Assembly (NCBI GenBank): GCA_033961575.1
Contig: CM066737.1
Location: 48,088,771-48,152,770 of the forward strand
DNA length: 64,000 bases
Direction of reading: 5' to 3'
From: Aselliscus stoliczkanus
Taxonomy: Eukaryota; Chordata; Mammalia; Chiroptera; Hipposideridae
The notes under the pieces were generated by a model. It was not told where the DNA came from. It saw nothing but the letters and a program-made list of their open reading frames with translations, and ran no database searches. The stretch's first letter is position 1. Each line of letters opens with the position of its first letter. The translations under genes and the position numbers were made by a program. Below, piece by piece: positions 27,479 to 38,959 of this stretch.

Positions 27479-27786
27479 CCAGCATGCCAAAATGATGTTT
27501 GACAAAGGTGCAAAAGAAATTCAATAGAGGGACAACAGCCTTTTCAGCAAATGACTAATGGTTATCCATAGGCAGAAAACAAACAAACAAACAAATAAAC
27601 AACCTTAATACAAACTTCACACACTATGCAAAAATTAACTCAAAGTGGATCATAGAACTGAATGCAAATCTTATAACTATAGAATTCATACAGGAAAACA
27701 TAAGAAAATCTTCATGACTTTGGGTTATATAAAGAGGTCTCATATATAATACCAAAATATGACCCATTAAAAATTTGTTAAGTTTG

Positions 27787-27887
27787 GGGCCAGCCGAGTG
27801 GCGCAGTGATTAAGCACTGGCTTGGGAAGCCAGCGGCTCAGGTTCGGGTCCCACATATGAAGGCCAGTGACACTGCCCTCAAAAAAA
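27787..27887 (+). repeat. tRNA-derived SINE, type A
   Basis: TSD ttgttaagtttg at 27775-27786 and 27888-27899, exact. Confidence 0.9.
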
Positions 27888-28576
27888 TTGTTAAGTTTGA
27901 TTTCATAGAAATTAAAACAGTTTGCTCTATTAAAGGCACCATTAAGCAAATGGAAAGACAAGATGCAGACTTGGAAAAAAAATACATCTGCAAGTTCCAT
28001 TTCTGACAAAGAGTTAGTATCCAGAATACATTTTGGAGAAGAAGCAAAACAAAACAAAACAAAACAAAAAGCCTTAAAATCCACCAGTAAGAAAAATAAA
28101 AATAGGCAAAGAATCTGTCAGACACACCACAGAAGACATACAGATGGCAAATAAACATATGAAAAGATGCTCACCATCATCAGCCATTTAGAAAATGCAA
28201 ATTAAAAACATAATGAAAGCACACTACTTATTTGTTGGAATGGCTAAACTTTAAAAACCTGTCAAGTGCTAAGGGGGATACAGAGCAAGTGGTGGAAATG
28301 AAAAACAGTACAGCCACTCTAGAAAACAGTTTGGAAGTTTATTGTAAAATTAAACTTACACTTACCACATGATTCAGCCATACCACTGCTAGATATTTAA
28401 GCTAGAAATATTAAACTTATGTTCACACAAAAACCTATCATAAATATTCATTGCAGCTGTATTCATAATTGCTAAAAACTGTAAACAACCCAAATGTTCT
28501 TCAATGGGTGAATGAATAAACAATCTGTTATACAGCCATATAATGGGAAACTACTCAGCATAAAATAAAACAGACT

Positions 28577-28687
28577 TGAGCCGGCCAAGTGGCGCGGTGG
28601 TTGTGAGCTGGCTTGGGACGCCGGCGGCCCTGGTTCAGATCCCACATGTGAGGGCCAGTGACACTGCCCCCTAAAAATAAATAAATA
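28577..28687 (+). repeat. tRNA-derived SINE, type A
   Basis: TSD aataaaacagact at about 28564-28576 and 28688-28700. The head has ggttgtgagctgg, with a changed D-arm. Confidence 0.88.
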
Positions 28688-29149
28688 AATAAAACAGACT
28701 ATTGATACATGCAAAAATATAGATGAATCTCAAAGATGTTAATGCTGAGTGAAATAAATCAGTCTTAAAAGGTTACTTACTGTATGATTCCATTTAAATA
28801 ACATTTTGAAAAAGGGAAACTATAGGGATGGAGAATGGAGCAGTGGTTGCCAGGACTTAGGAGTTGGGGAGAGTTTGATCACAAAGGGGCAACACTAGGG
28901 AATTCTGGGGGGTGAAGGAAGGGTTTCGTATCTCGATTGCAGTGGTGGTTATATCCACCCATCCAGGTCTTCAAACACCTAGAAATGTACATGTGTGCAC
29001 GAGTTGTGACTGTCTTCATTATGATGGAGTTTACACAGTTATATATACTTGTCAAAATTCATCAAACACTTAAAATAGGTGAATATTACTCTGTGTACAT
29101 CATTTCCCAATAATGTTGATTTTTTTGTTTTCAAAGAAAGCCTCTCCAC

Positions 29150-29640
29150 ACCAATCCCACTCCTTAAAAATAATTACTGCTGACTGTTTAGTATGTACCT
29201 ATCTAGAACATGTAAGGAGGTAATATATAGGGTTTTACAGTTGCATAAATGGGATCATTGTACACAATATATACTGTGCTTTATGCTGCTTTTTTTCACT
29301 TAGAGGTCTTGGAGGTCTTACAGATATATGGACAAATGCATATACACATATACATGTTCTGTATATAAAATGTTCATAGATATTTTTAAACAGTTATATT
29401 GTAAGCCATTTTATGGATGTGCCATCATTTATTTAACCAGTCTCCCCCACTGTGGATATTTAGGTTGTTGCCAGATGTTTTGCTATTAAAAAGCTACAGT
29501 GAACAGCCCTGTGCCTATATCTTCTTGCAATTATATTGATAAAATAAATTTCTAAAAATAGGATTACTGGATTAGAGGGTGTGTGTATTTTTTATAGCTA
29601 CTGACGGACTGCCTTCCATAGAAGCAAGGTACAACTTTTA
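29150..29640 (-). mobile_element. Old L1 3' fragment next to the TRP-domain exon
   Basis: Reversed L1 phrases: atttatttaaccagtctccc, tatttaggttgttgccag, ggattactggattagaggg. It ends about 65 bp before the TRPC5 exon at 29705. Confidence 0.68.
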
Positions 29641-29704
29641 GAATGCGATATGGGTGCATTTTGGAGTTTCTTATCCCAAATCCTTGAACTTCTCTCTTTC
29701 ATAG

Positions 29705-29935
<231 letters not shown>

Positions 29936-30137
29936 TAAACAAAACTGTTTCCTGCTTTCCCTCTTTTGTGACACTCCCTATCTCAAACATAAAATCACTT
30001 CAACCTAAAATGTTTTGGGGGGGTGTCAGGCAGGAACTCCTGTATAATTCTCCAATCCTAATATTTAGAAGTATATTCGAGTGAATGGGTTGCTGAGAGA
30101 CTGCTGGTGTAACCTCTCTGTCCATTTTTAATTACAG

Positions 30138-30179
30138 GAACGCCATGCTGACAGCCTGATACAGAATCAACATTATCAG
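30138..30179 (+). CDS. TRPC5: TRPC5 small exon (14 codons)
   Basis: This 42-bp exon encodes ERHADSLIQNQHYQ and is too short to be called from open frame length. The acceptor is 'aattacag' and the donor is gtaaag at 30180. It is phase 0 on both sides, so it joins RSFT of the previous exon to EVIRNL of the next without a frame change and could be skipped in frame. It belongs to the linker between the TRP domain and the calmodulin/IP3-receptor binding region of the C-terminal tail. The upstream intron is only 229 bp. Confidence 0.93.
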
Positions 30180-30204
30180 GTAAAGCTTCCTCACAGAGAC
30201 TAAG

Positions 30205-30390
30205 CACAATAGTTCTCAGTCAGTTGTATGACCTTAGACAAGTCACTTAACCTCACTGTGCCTCAGTTTCCTCATCTGTCAAACGGGGATAACAAAACTT
30301 AACTCAGTGTTGCGAGAATGTATGATTTTGTGTGTGTGTTGTGTGTGTGGTGGAGAGTGCCTGACACATTGCATTAAGTGGTAGCTACCA
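30205..30390 (+). repeat. MIR SINE fragment
   Basis: gtatgaccttagacaagtc, cctcagtttcctcatctgtc and the following aacggggataac are the MIR core. Confidence 0.82.
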
Positions 30391-30962
30391 TCGCCACCAT
30401 TAGTAATACAAAGCATAGTGACTATGTATGTGCCATTGTCAGGAAGCTAACTAAAAAGAAGCCATCCCTGTAAAGGAGAAGTGTAGATTGACTCTAAGAA
30501 AAATATCTTGATTATGTAATTAGTGGCCATTGAAATCAGCAGACTTTGTGGCACTGAAGAATGGCTTTCTTAACTTTATAAAAGGAAAAACAACTCTCCT
30601 CTTACTAGGAGAATCCAGCCTGAGGGGATAGGATATTGACTATGACTATTCAAGGATTATTCCGCTGTCATTCTATAAATGTGAATCCATGTTTGCCTTA
30701 TGCTTAGGTGGAAAATTTTCCTTTCAGGTGAATTTGTTCTTGCTGGCTCACTCTGCCACCAAATTTGAACACATAATATTTCTTTATTTAGCCAATGGAC
30801 TTAGGTTAGGGTTTTTGCAGAAAATGGCTGGATCCTGGGAGGATTTTCTATTGCAAAGACAATCTAAGTGTATTTCATTACATGTGTATGTTTCTTATTT
30901 TACTGAGAGCCCAAGAAGGAAACTGAATGCCTCTTCACATTTTGTTTTGTTTTTAATTCCAG

Positions 30963-31052
30963 GAAGTTATCAGGAATTTAGTCAAAAGATATGTGGCTGC
31001 TATGATAAGAAATTCCAAAACAAATGAGGGGCTAACAGAAGAGAATTTTAAG
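30963..31052 (+). CDS. TRPC5: TRPC5 exon: CIRB region
   Basis: The exon has 90 bp and 30 codons ([18 protein letters not shown]...EENFK), phase 0 at both ends, acceptor 'aattccag' and donor gtaatt. The basic amphipathic stretch [13 protein letters not shown] is the conserved TRPC segment known as the calmodulin/IP3-receptor binding (CIRB) site, where calmodulin and receptor peptides compete. This segment is shared by TRPC4 and TRPC5, so the exon alone does not separate them. The upstream intron is 783 bp and starts with a MIR copy. Confidence 0.95.
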
Positions 31053-31502
31053 GTAATTTATCACAAAGTGGTTGAATTTTCCATTTCACATTTCTTCAGT
31101 TTTATGTAATATTCACGCTGTTTGTGGTTTCTGGTGACAAAGTTTCAACTGCCTGTAATACAGCAAAACCACCACAATTTTTATTCTCTATCTTGGAATT
31201 GTCTGTCATCCAGTAAGTGGAAAGATTTTACCAATGTTTGTCACCACAACCAACTTTATGAACAAAAGAATCTCCCCTACACATTCTTTTCATATTCTGG
31301 GTATTTCTCACTGTGGGAATTGAGTGTTTCAAATGCTGTGGCAAGGATGTTTGGTGAGGGGAAAGATAGCAAAGGGAAGATGGCTGGAGACTTAAAGTCC
31401 TTCTTTACTTCAAAAAATGTAAGATAAAGACCAAAAAAAAAATCTATTATTAAATCTAAGATTTAAGAAAACCTACCACTAAACATTAGAATTAGCCTAA
31501 AA
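31053..31502. other. TRPC5 last intron, 5' part, unassigned
   Basis: Begins with the gtaatt donor. No repeat recognised. Confidence 0.4.
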
Positions 31503-31709
31503 CAGAGGTTCTCAACCACAGCCAATTTTGTCCTCCAGGGCACATTTAGCAATGTCTGGAGACATTTTTGGTTGTCACACTGGGATGTGTGTACTATTGG
31601 CATGTAGTGGGTAGAGACTAGGGTTGCTACAAAACATCCTACAATTAACAGGATAGCCCCACCACAAAGAGTTATCCAGCTCAACATGTCAAGTAGTTGA
31701 GAAACCCTA
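31503..31709. mobile_element. MER20-like hAT MITE
   Basis: Begins cagaggttctcaacca, contains agcaatgtctggagacattt and aaacatcctacaattaacagg and ends gttgagaaaccct: the ordered landmarks of MER20 with inverted ends. Confidence 0.82.
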
Positions 31710-31759
31710 TATTAAAACACATGAAGGAACACAGGAAGACTGTTATCCTAATCCACAGA

Positions 31760-32280
31760 TATCTCATCTATCGAGGGCCTGCTATGTACCAGGCACTCTA
31801 CTGGGTGCTGGAATACAGTGATGAGCAAGATATAGTTAGCCCCTACTCTCATGGAGTGAGACACAAATAATAATAGAAGGTGACAAATAAGTATTCTAAA
31901 AGGATAAACACAGGGTGCTGTGGGGACACAGAGAAGAGGGACACTCAACTGGGACTTGGGAAGTCAGCTCAGGTTTCCTGAGGAAGCGATGCTTTAAGGT
32001 GAGGCTTGAAGGAGTAGCCACATAAGGGAAAGTTGGGGAGAAGCATGTTCTAGACAGAGAGAACAGCACAGGAAAAGGCCCAGAGGCAAGAGAGAATATG
32101 TCTATACAGGTAGATGGTAGAGAGCGTGGGTAGAGTAGGAAGAGAGGAAACTAGAGAGATCGACAGATACCAGGCCCTGAAAAACCTTGTAGTCCATGGT
32201 ATGGAGTTTCTACTTTTTCCTATGGTCAGTGACAAGTTACTGAAGTTTTAAGCATGGAGTCGACATGATCAGATTTAAGA
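31760..32280 (+). repeat. Ancient interspersed repeat, copy 2 (family not named)
   Basis: ctatgtaccaggcactctac, gaacagcacaggaaaaggc, aaaccttgtagtccatgg and the end aagcatggagtcgacatgatc are typical of an old mammalian repeat; its end aligns with the 17730 part of copy 1. Confidence 0.5.
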
Positions 32281-32298
32281 TTTTAAATGATGATTTTT

Positions 32299-32446
32299 GT
32301 TTGTTTGTTTTTAGCTGAGCCATCCTGCCACCTGTTGGCAGCTCAGCGGCAGTTCAGCTGGTGCTGGGCATTGAACTGCTGTTGCTCAGAGCTCAGCTCG
32401 CACTCTTGAGAGAGCTCTAAACCAAATGAGCCACTCGGCCGGCCCC
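32299..32446 (-). repeat. tRNA-derived SINE, type B
   Basis: Head at the right (ccactcggccggcccc). TSD taaatgatgattttt at 32284-32298 and taaatgatggttttt at 32447-32461. Confidence 0.88.
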
Positions 32447-32607
32447 TAAATGATGGTTTTTAAAAGAGTAATCTAGTATCCAGGCAGTCAGTTAGAGACA
32501 GAAGACATTTCACAGGGACTTGAATGAACAGGGCAACCAGCGCCCCCATCACCTGACACAATCCACTTACCTAGTTTTATTCCTTAAAGTCCTAAAAGCG
32601 TTTCCTC

Positions 32608-33063
32608 GGGGCGGCCGAGTGGCACATTGGTTAAGAGCTGCCTTGGCATGCCAGCAGTCCCGGTTCCGATACCACATATGAGGGCCAGTGACACTGCCCT
32701 CTACAGCTATGACAAAGAACAGCTCAACCTGGAGCTGGGCTGCTGTGAGTCCCCAGGGACGGCATAGCTGCAGCCCCTGCTGCAGTGGGCTGGCTGCCAT
32801 AGGCTACAGTGAGGGGCCAGCAGCCAGCGTGAGCAGCTGACAGCTGGCGTCAGCTGCCAAGAACCGCTGTGATTGGCTGTCCAGAGGCCGGCGACTGATC
32901 TGCCTCTCCCGAGAAGAGCGCAATGATGATACCAACATGGGCCAGTGAAGTGATGTCCTCCACAACTAGACTGCAGAACAAAAGGACAGCAACTTGTCTG
33001 TTCCCCTTCCCTAGTTCCCCAATGCTGTTCCCCTCCCCTAATCCCCCAATAAACTCTTTTAAA
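32608..33063 (+). repeat. tRNA-derived SINE, type C (full length)
   Basis: TSD aaaagcgtttcctc at 32594-32607 and 33064-33077, exact. The tail is duplicated (two ttccccaat blocks). It lies about 360 bp before the last TRPC5 exon. Confidence 0.9.
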
Positions 33064-33425
33064 AAAAGCGTTTCCTCTTCAGGAGCACGTTTATATGCGG
33101 ATGCCTAGACATATGAGGCCAGTGCCCTAATATCTAATACTTTAATTGTCAGTTATTGCTTGAGCAGGGGCTAGTCTGTTGGTGTGCTCCTGATGCAGCA
33201 GTTCTGAAATCAACTTCACCCATTGTACCATTTTTCTAATGGCCAGCCCTGCACACAGAATTAAGTTCTTCTTGTGCTGGAGTATTGTGAGATTTTTCTG
33301 GTAGTTCAGGTACTTTGTGATTTGCTATTAGGCAGAACCTGGAACATTTCAAAGGATACCCAGTGTGCCTATTATGAACTGAAGACCGAGCTTCTTAACA
33401 TAATGTGCCTTCTCTCTTGCCCTAG

Positions 33426-34118
33426 GAATTAAAGCAGGACATCTCCAGCTTTCGATATGAAGTGCTTGACCTCTTAGGAAATAGGAAACACCCAAGGAGG
33501 AGCTTTTCCACCAGCAGCGCTGAACTCTCTCAGAGGGATGATACTAATGATGGCGGTGGTGGGGCTCGGGCCAAATCCAAGAGTGTCTCTTTCAATTTAG
33601 GCTGCAAGAAAAAGGCCTGCCATGGGCCACCTCTCATCAGAACCATGCCAAGAGACAGTGGTGCCCAAGGGAAGTCAAAAGCAGAGTCATCAAGCAAACA
33701 CTCCTTCATGGATTCTTCTCTCAAGAAACTGGGTCTCCTATTCTCCAAGTTTAATGGTCATATGTCTGAACCCAATTCAGAGCCAATGTACACAATTTCT
33801 GATGGAATTGTTCAGCAGCACTGTATGTGGCAGGACATCAGATATTCTCAGATGGAGAAAGGGAAAGCAGAGGCCTGTTCTCAAAGTGAAATTAACCTCA
33901 GTGAGGTAGAATTAGGTGAAGCCCAGGGCCCTGCTCAGAGCAGGGAATGCCCTCTAGCCTGTTCCAGCTCTCTGCACTGCATATCCAGCATCTGCTCCTC
34001 AAATTCTAAACTTTTAGACTCCTCAGAGGATGTATTTGAAACTTGGGGAGAGGCCTGTGACCTGCTCATGCACAAATGGGGTGATGGACAGGAAGAACAA
34101 GTTACAACTCGGCTCTAA
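33426..34118 (+). CDS. TRPC5: TRPC5 last coding exon and stop
   Basis: The exon encodes 230 residues and a TAA stop at 34116-34118. [18 protein letters not shown] at the start is the conserved coiled-coil-like helix; the rest is the divergent cytoplasmic tail, rich in Ser, with [16 protein letters not shown] near residue 125 and acidic SEVELGE later. It ends VTTRL, the class I PDZ ligand through which TRPC4/TRPC5 bind NHERF scaffolds. The tail matches TRPC5 and not TRPC4. The local text KHPRRSFS carries two Arg codons (AGG AGG) where I recall one in human TRPC5. The acceptor is 'gccctag' at 33419-33425. With the other exons this gives about the last 407 of roughly 970 residues, with no frameshift or stop, so the gene looks functional. 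Confidence 0.97.
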   Translation, partial: ELKQDISSFRYEVLDLLGNRKHPRRSFSTSSAELSQRDDTNDGGGGARAKSKSVSFNLGCKKKACHGPPLIRTMPRDSGAQGKSKAESSSKHSFMDSSLKKLGLLFSKFNGHMSEPNSEPMYTISDGIVQQHCMWQDIRYSQMEKGKAEACSQSEINLSEVELGEAQGPAQSRECPLACSSSLHCISSICSSNSKLLDSSEDVFETWGEACDLLMHKWGDGQEEQVTTRL

Positions 34119-34299
34119 TTCAAGCCCCTATCACCTATTCTGGAACTCGACATAAAATTGTTCTGAAAGGTGACATAGAGTATGATTCCCTCACTGCCCC
34201 CACTCCCAGAAAGAAGAGAGAAACGCCTATTATTTTCACCATCTTTTATAGCTACATTCTCTATTTTTGTTCTTATTGTTATTATTACTGCTATGATTT

Positions 34300-34405
34300 G
34301 ATTTTTTTTTTTGAGGTCAATGTCACTGGCCCTCATATGTGGGACCCGAACCAGGGCTGCTGGGTTCCCAAGCCAACGCCCAACCACAGAGCCACTCAGC
34401 GGGCC
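34300..34405 (-). repeat. tRNA-derived SINE, type A, in the TRPC5 3' UTR
   Basis: Antisense to TRPC5, starting 182 bp after the stop. TSD ctatgattt at 34291-34299 and 34406-34414. Its poly(A) becomes a T run on the sense strand. Confidence 0.9.
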
Positions 34406-34414
34406 CTATGATTT

Positions 34415-35191
34415 ACTTTTTATACCTGTAAACACTAAGTCCATTTCACAACCAACCGAAGGGGTGTGTGCCACTAATTAGCAGAGGTGCAGTTGGGTAC
34501 TTAACCCTCTGGTTTTGCTTTTCTTACCTTTGCTTCCTTGAAGCTCCAGGTCCCGCTTGCTTCTTGGGAGCTCCAGGTTGCTGCTACAGATTCCTGACCT
34601 TCCTCAGCATCTCACACCATTTCCCCAGGTTGTGGGATAAGATCAGCTATCCCCACCAGCTCTCAAATAAGGCAAACTAATCTGCCCATCATTGTTACCC
34701 TTCAGTGTTCCATGCTGCTCATTCTGGTTCAGTGAACAGCATCAAATGAGACTGAACAGCCTGCAAAGAACTGTCAGCTTGTGGTTTCTAGGTATAACTG
34801 GCATTCTTGTTCTTTCTGTTCTTAAACACTCTAACCTCTCCTTATCATGGGAGCTACTGAATGTTTTTGTTTCTTAAAGACGTGGTAGTTTCCTAAGGTG
34901 TGCCAATGAATATTTACCCCACAGTACACATCATATCTAATAAGTTAGTGAATTCCTTTCCTGGACTTGTGTATTTCAGTTAATTTACTACATTTTAAAA
35001 TTTGATAGTATCAAGATTGATACTTAGGATGTGTACTGTTTTTAAAAACTGCACTCAAACCAAGTCACTACATCTCATATACTGGTAAGAAAAAATAATT
35101 AGCTGGTATATTTATAGGGTCCTATCTACTGTTGATTGTTTTAATCATCATTGCTATTGGAAAGCATTTCTAAGATAAAAGCTTGGATCTG
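34415..35191. other. TRPC5 3' UTR, unassigned part
   Basis: Single-copy-looking sequence with no repeat recognised. Confidence 0.4.
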
Positions 35192-35205
35192 AGAGTATTT
35201 TTTTT

Positions 35206-35340
35206 TTAGCTGAGCCCTCCTGCCACCTGTTGGCAGCTCAACAGCAACTCAGCTCAGGCTGGCATTGAACCGCCGTTGCTCAGAGCTCAGCTTGCATTCT
35301 TGAGCGCACTCTTAACCAACTGAGCCATTCGGCCGGCCCA
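35206..35340 (-). repeat. tRNA-derived SINE, type B, in the TRPC5 3' UTR
   Basis: Antisense. Duplication agagtattttttt at about 35193-35205 and 35341-35353; the left edge is blurred by the T run. Confidence 0.85.
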
Positions 35341-35353
35341 AGAGTATTTTTTT

Positions 35354-36478
35354 ATCAGAAAAATGACATCTTGTTGAAGTGTAGAAATCTAAAAACAACA
35401 TCTTCACTAAAATTAATTGTTTTCCGATAAAAAACACAAAACAATTTTAGATCTAGATAACCTGATTCAGGCTGCTGTTTTAATATTCACTGGGGGCAAT
35501 GGAATTGCATGTGTAAACTTATGTTAGGTATATAACATAAACCTACTGTGTTCATGGAACTAAAAACATGATCCAAATTCTACTGTCTTCAAAGAAAGCT
35601 GCTTTTATACATCCAAACAAATTGTTTTCCACAGTTTAAGAGGACCTCATCAGAATACAAAGCTGCAAATTAAAAAATGAACTCCATAATGCATATATAT
35701 GGTCATCATACTTGACCCAATAACCACCAAGCAATAACCTGCTGAAAAAGCATGTTTTTGTTTTTTTACAAAAGTTAGCACAAAGGTATTCCCCACCTTA
35801 TGCTAACACATGACCTGAAACAGCCCTACCTAGGTCTGGGTCCGGGAGATTAAATTAACAATGTGCAGCTCAGAAATGTAAGAGAGTTAGGTGTTGCCCT
35901 GCTCTTGTAAATGTCAACAGCAATAGGAATCCATCTAAATTCTTATCTATACTTTCTGGTAAAAGTAATGAAATGAAGCATTTTCCAACAATGCAAAAAT
36001 GCCTCCAAAATAGCTTTTGACAGTGTACTTTGTTATTCGAATTGATTCCCATTTCCAGCCCTAGCTTTAGTAACTGATGGTCAAAATATTCTGCATGAAG
36101 AAGAGATAAACTGTGCTGGTATGGAGGAACAGGAGGTGGTGTTGAAGAACAAAGCTCAGATCCAGGGAAAAGTGATGAAGAGAATAAGTTGCATCAAAAC
36201 CTGTTTGGCAAGAGATAGTCCCAAAATAATTTGTTGATCAGAGATCATTTATTCAAATGCAACTTCTCTCCTACTTCACTAAGTGGGACTATCATAAATG
36301 GCCCTCACATCAATAACGGGTTACTTTCCAGAAGGAAGGTTTCTCAAGTTACAGATGTAACTTTCCCAATTGTTAAATTTTCTTTAAATAATAAATAGAA
36401 CCCGGCCTGGGCTACATTCCTAACTCATATTGACGGCACTAAAGACCAATACATGGCCCTATTTCATCAAAAGAAAAA
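35354..36478. other. TRPC5 3' UTR, unassigned part
   Basis: AT-rich and single-copy-looking, without a recognised repeat. Confidence 0.35.
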
Positions 36479-36540
36479 GATAAGTCTTTCTCACAAATGC
36501 ATGTACTTGGATAAGTCTTTCTCACAAATGCATGTACCTT
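36479..36540. repeat. 31-bp tandem duplication
   Basis: gataagtctttctcacaaat begins at 36479 and again at 36510; the units differ only near the end (acttg against acctt). Confidence 0.93.
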
Positions 36541-36649
36541 GTTCTGGTTGTTACTATATCAGTTTCTCAGAAAGCAAGAGTAACCAGACAGAGAGCCATG
36601 CTTCAAAATATAGTCTTCTCTCCGTTATGTTCTAAAAAGAGAATATGTA

Positions 36650-36860
36650 CCGAAAATGCCAAAAAATATACACATTTTAAGAGAAGTTATCTATATATTA
36701 CTTTTCGAAGTTGAATTGAATTATAGTAGCAATGTGTAGTATGATGCTCGCTCAAAAGATGGCGTTAATCAAATTAATGTTAGCATCATTCATTGTATTA
36801 CAATTTTAATAGATTTATCCCTTTCTTAAAATTTGTATCCATTTTTTTTGGCACCCTCTG
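36650..36860. mobile_element. Mariner-type MITE, 211 bp
   Basis: Left end ccgaaaatgccaaaaaat and right end ttttttggcaccctctg form inverted repeats that stay similar for about 45 bp (acattttaagaga against ttcttaaaatttgt). Target TA on both sides (36648-36649, 36861-36862). It lies in the probable TRPC5 3' UTR. There is no transposase frame. Confidence 0.75.
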
Positions 36861-37234
36861 TATAGATCATAGTAGGCAATCTCTACAACTGAAAGAAACT
36901 AGTGTCCTATTTCATGGACAGCACATTCCTTTTCAGATCTTCTCAGGGCTAATGTCTTTGTGACTTGGGCTTAAGACTTCACTGGCTATATTTAGGCCCA
37001 GCTATGTTGGTGACTGAGGTCAGTTAGCTGTTAAAGGCTACACAGCTACTGTCCTAACTTCCCTGTTGGTGATACCAACGTTTTTATTAGTTCTGAATCA
37101 GTAAAAAGTAGGAAGGGAAAGAGATTTGTGTTCACCTCTGGATCAGCTACTGTCAAGAAAGGTATTTCAAATCAAATGCTTAAGTATGTCCTCTGACCCT
37201 CAGGAAGGTACAAGCCAACATGAGGGTATAAATA

Positions 37235-37385
37235 TAAAAAAATAGAGCTAAAAGAGAACCTTAGAGAGAATCTAGTCTATTCCAAACTCGTATTTTACAA
37301 ATAGGAAAAAAAAAGAGGCCCAGAGAAGGATAATGCCTTGCTCAAGGTCACACAGCCAGTCAAACCCAAATCTTCTAGTTCATAG
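37235..37385 (+). repeat. MIR-like fragment
   Basis: aggcccagagaaggataatgc and aaggtcacacagccagtcaa are the MIR 3' landmarks. Confidence 0.6.
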
Positions 37386-38346
37386 AAACAAGGTTATTAT
37401 TAAGCATATATATATGATGTGGAAATGGAATGACCACTATAGATACCTTTGTCTTCACTGGCCCAAAATGCTGTGAATTCCCCAAGTTTAGACTGACACA
37501 TTTAAAAGTTAAAAATGTATTCCAAACACAAATATACTCATAATTATAAATGGCATAAGAATCATTTACTATTTATCAAAATATCTATACCTCCATTACT
37601 GTTGGCTTTCTTATCACATCTAGACACATGCATTCATTTGTTTGATTCTGCCAGAGTTACATTAAATTCTCCCTGATAATTAGTAAGGGTAATACTATGC
37701 CAAAGAAAATGACCATTGTTAAAGTATCTCCTCCACTTCTAGTTTTAAGTCCTGTGGATTACAAAGCAGAGGAAAGATTCCAAATTCAAAATCATCACTT
37801 TTGGAAGATGCCAAATTTTACAGGGATATAAATGCTCCAATTTATACTTCTGTCCACTTACATGGGAATATTGGAAAATATCCAAATCTGTCTCCTAGGG
37901 TCATCTTTCATTCCACTCTGACCTATAATCATTTAGCTACTCGTATTTCAGCTAAGTCCAAAATATTTAAACATCTGTCTGCAATTCGATTAAAGAACTT
38001 TAAAAAAAGTTGTCTACCTTTTAAATGACTTAAATAATAAATACCTTTGCAGTAAGAATTTTATAGTTCCTATGGCAGTGTAAACCCTCCCCTATAAATG
38101 TCATTGGGAATTTGAGTGAAAAATATGAGTTGATACCTCAGCAAGAAAATATAAATAACCAGTTGATGTTCATATTACTTCGTGAGTGAAACTCAAGTGG
38201 TATTTTGACCAACAGTTTAAGTTGCCCAGACCTTGGTTTGTTGTACCATCAGGTAAAAAGTACTTGAAGTTAGGCAGATATTCTTTCCTGTTTAAAAGTA
38301 CATAAAAATGATATTATTTTGGTAATCAAGTTATCAAAACAGTGCT

Positions 38347-38352
38347 AATAAA
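38347..38352 (+). promoter_or_regulatory. Candidate poly(A) signal for TRPC5
   Basis: AATAAA is followed about 20 nt later by CA and then by a GT-rich run (gtaagttgatgtaattgt), the usual order of signal, cleavage site and downstream element. Other AATAAA copies at 36390 and 38036 are competitors. Confidence 0.35.
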
Positions 38353-38737
38353 GATTGCTTGTATACACATAGCCAATGTAAGTTGATGTAATTGTCCGGA
38401 ACATTTTAAATAACCTCTTCATACCTAACAGTCAGCTCCCTCCAACCCCAACCCCTGCAGATGTGCCTCATCTATGGGTATATTAGATTGTTTCTTTGGC
38501 TTGCTTTATCTAGATAATTATTCTAAATATCCACTTTGTTGGTGTAGAACTAGCCACTGGGAACTGATTACCCCAATTCAATGAGAGCATTACTTTAGTA
38601 GAGAGAAATGTTTTTTCTACTATATTTCCGATGAACTTTTTCATCCCTTTTTCCAACAGATGTGGGTTTGGGCTTGCATTGCTTTTCGGGGGATTTTTGT
38701 AAAAGTGAGAACCTTGTCTGTGTACATACACCCACAA

Positions 38738-38739
<2 letters not shown>

Positions 38740-38779
<40 letters not shown>
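38740..38779. repeat. (CA)n microsatellite
   Basis: About 20 CA units. Confidence 0.95.
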
Positions 38780-38786
<7 letters not shown>

Positions 38787-38959
38787 AATGAATACCCTTT
38801 GATTGTTCACACCTTGGCTCTTCATCCCTGTTGGGAATTACTATAACATTTTGAAAGGAGGACAAGCAGGATGAAGTCAATGGAAAAAAAAAACTTCCTG
38901 AGATGTGGTGAGGAATTGTTAAAATGAACTGCTACCAAGGCATCCATTGTAGCACAACT

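Larger units (their letters stand above)
27480..29125 (+). mobile_element. Old L1 3' fragment, forward
   Basis: Forward L1 from tttgacaaaggtgcaaaag through gcaaataaacatatgaaaag, aaaaacctatcataaat and the 3' region with aacagactattgatacatgc. It overlaps the preceding reverse fragment in L1 coordinates, so together they form a large imperfect inverted repeat and are not halves of one twin-primed copy. Two type A SINEs lie inside. Confidence 0.8.
34119..38375 (+). other. TRPC5: Probable TRPC5 3' UTR, end uncertain
   Basis: This stretch follows the stop with no competing open reading frame and a much lower repeat load than the flanking introns. It contains an antisense type A SINE beginning 182 bp after the stop, an antisense type B SINE near 35.2 kb, a 31-bp tandem duplication near 36.5 kb, a mariner-type MITE at 36650 and a MIR-like piece near 37.3 kb. 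AATAAA hexamers occur at 36390, 38036 and 38347. I chose the last as the end because a CA and a GT-rich stretch follow it, but a shorter or longer UTR is equally possible without transcript data. Confidence 0.45.

Noticed and set aside
38510..38880. Frames rich in CVCVCV residues
   Set aside because: Translation of the CA microsatellite.
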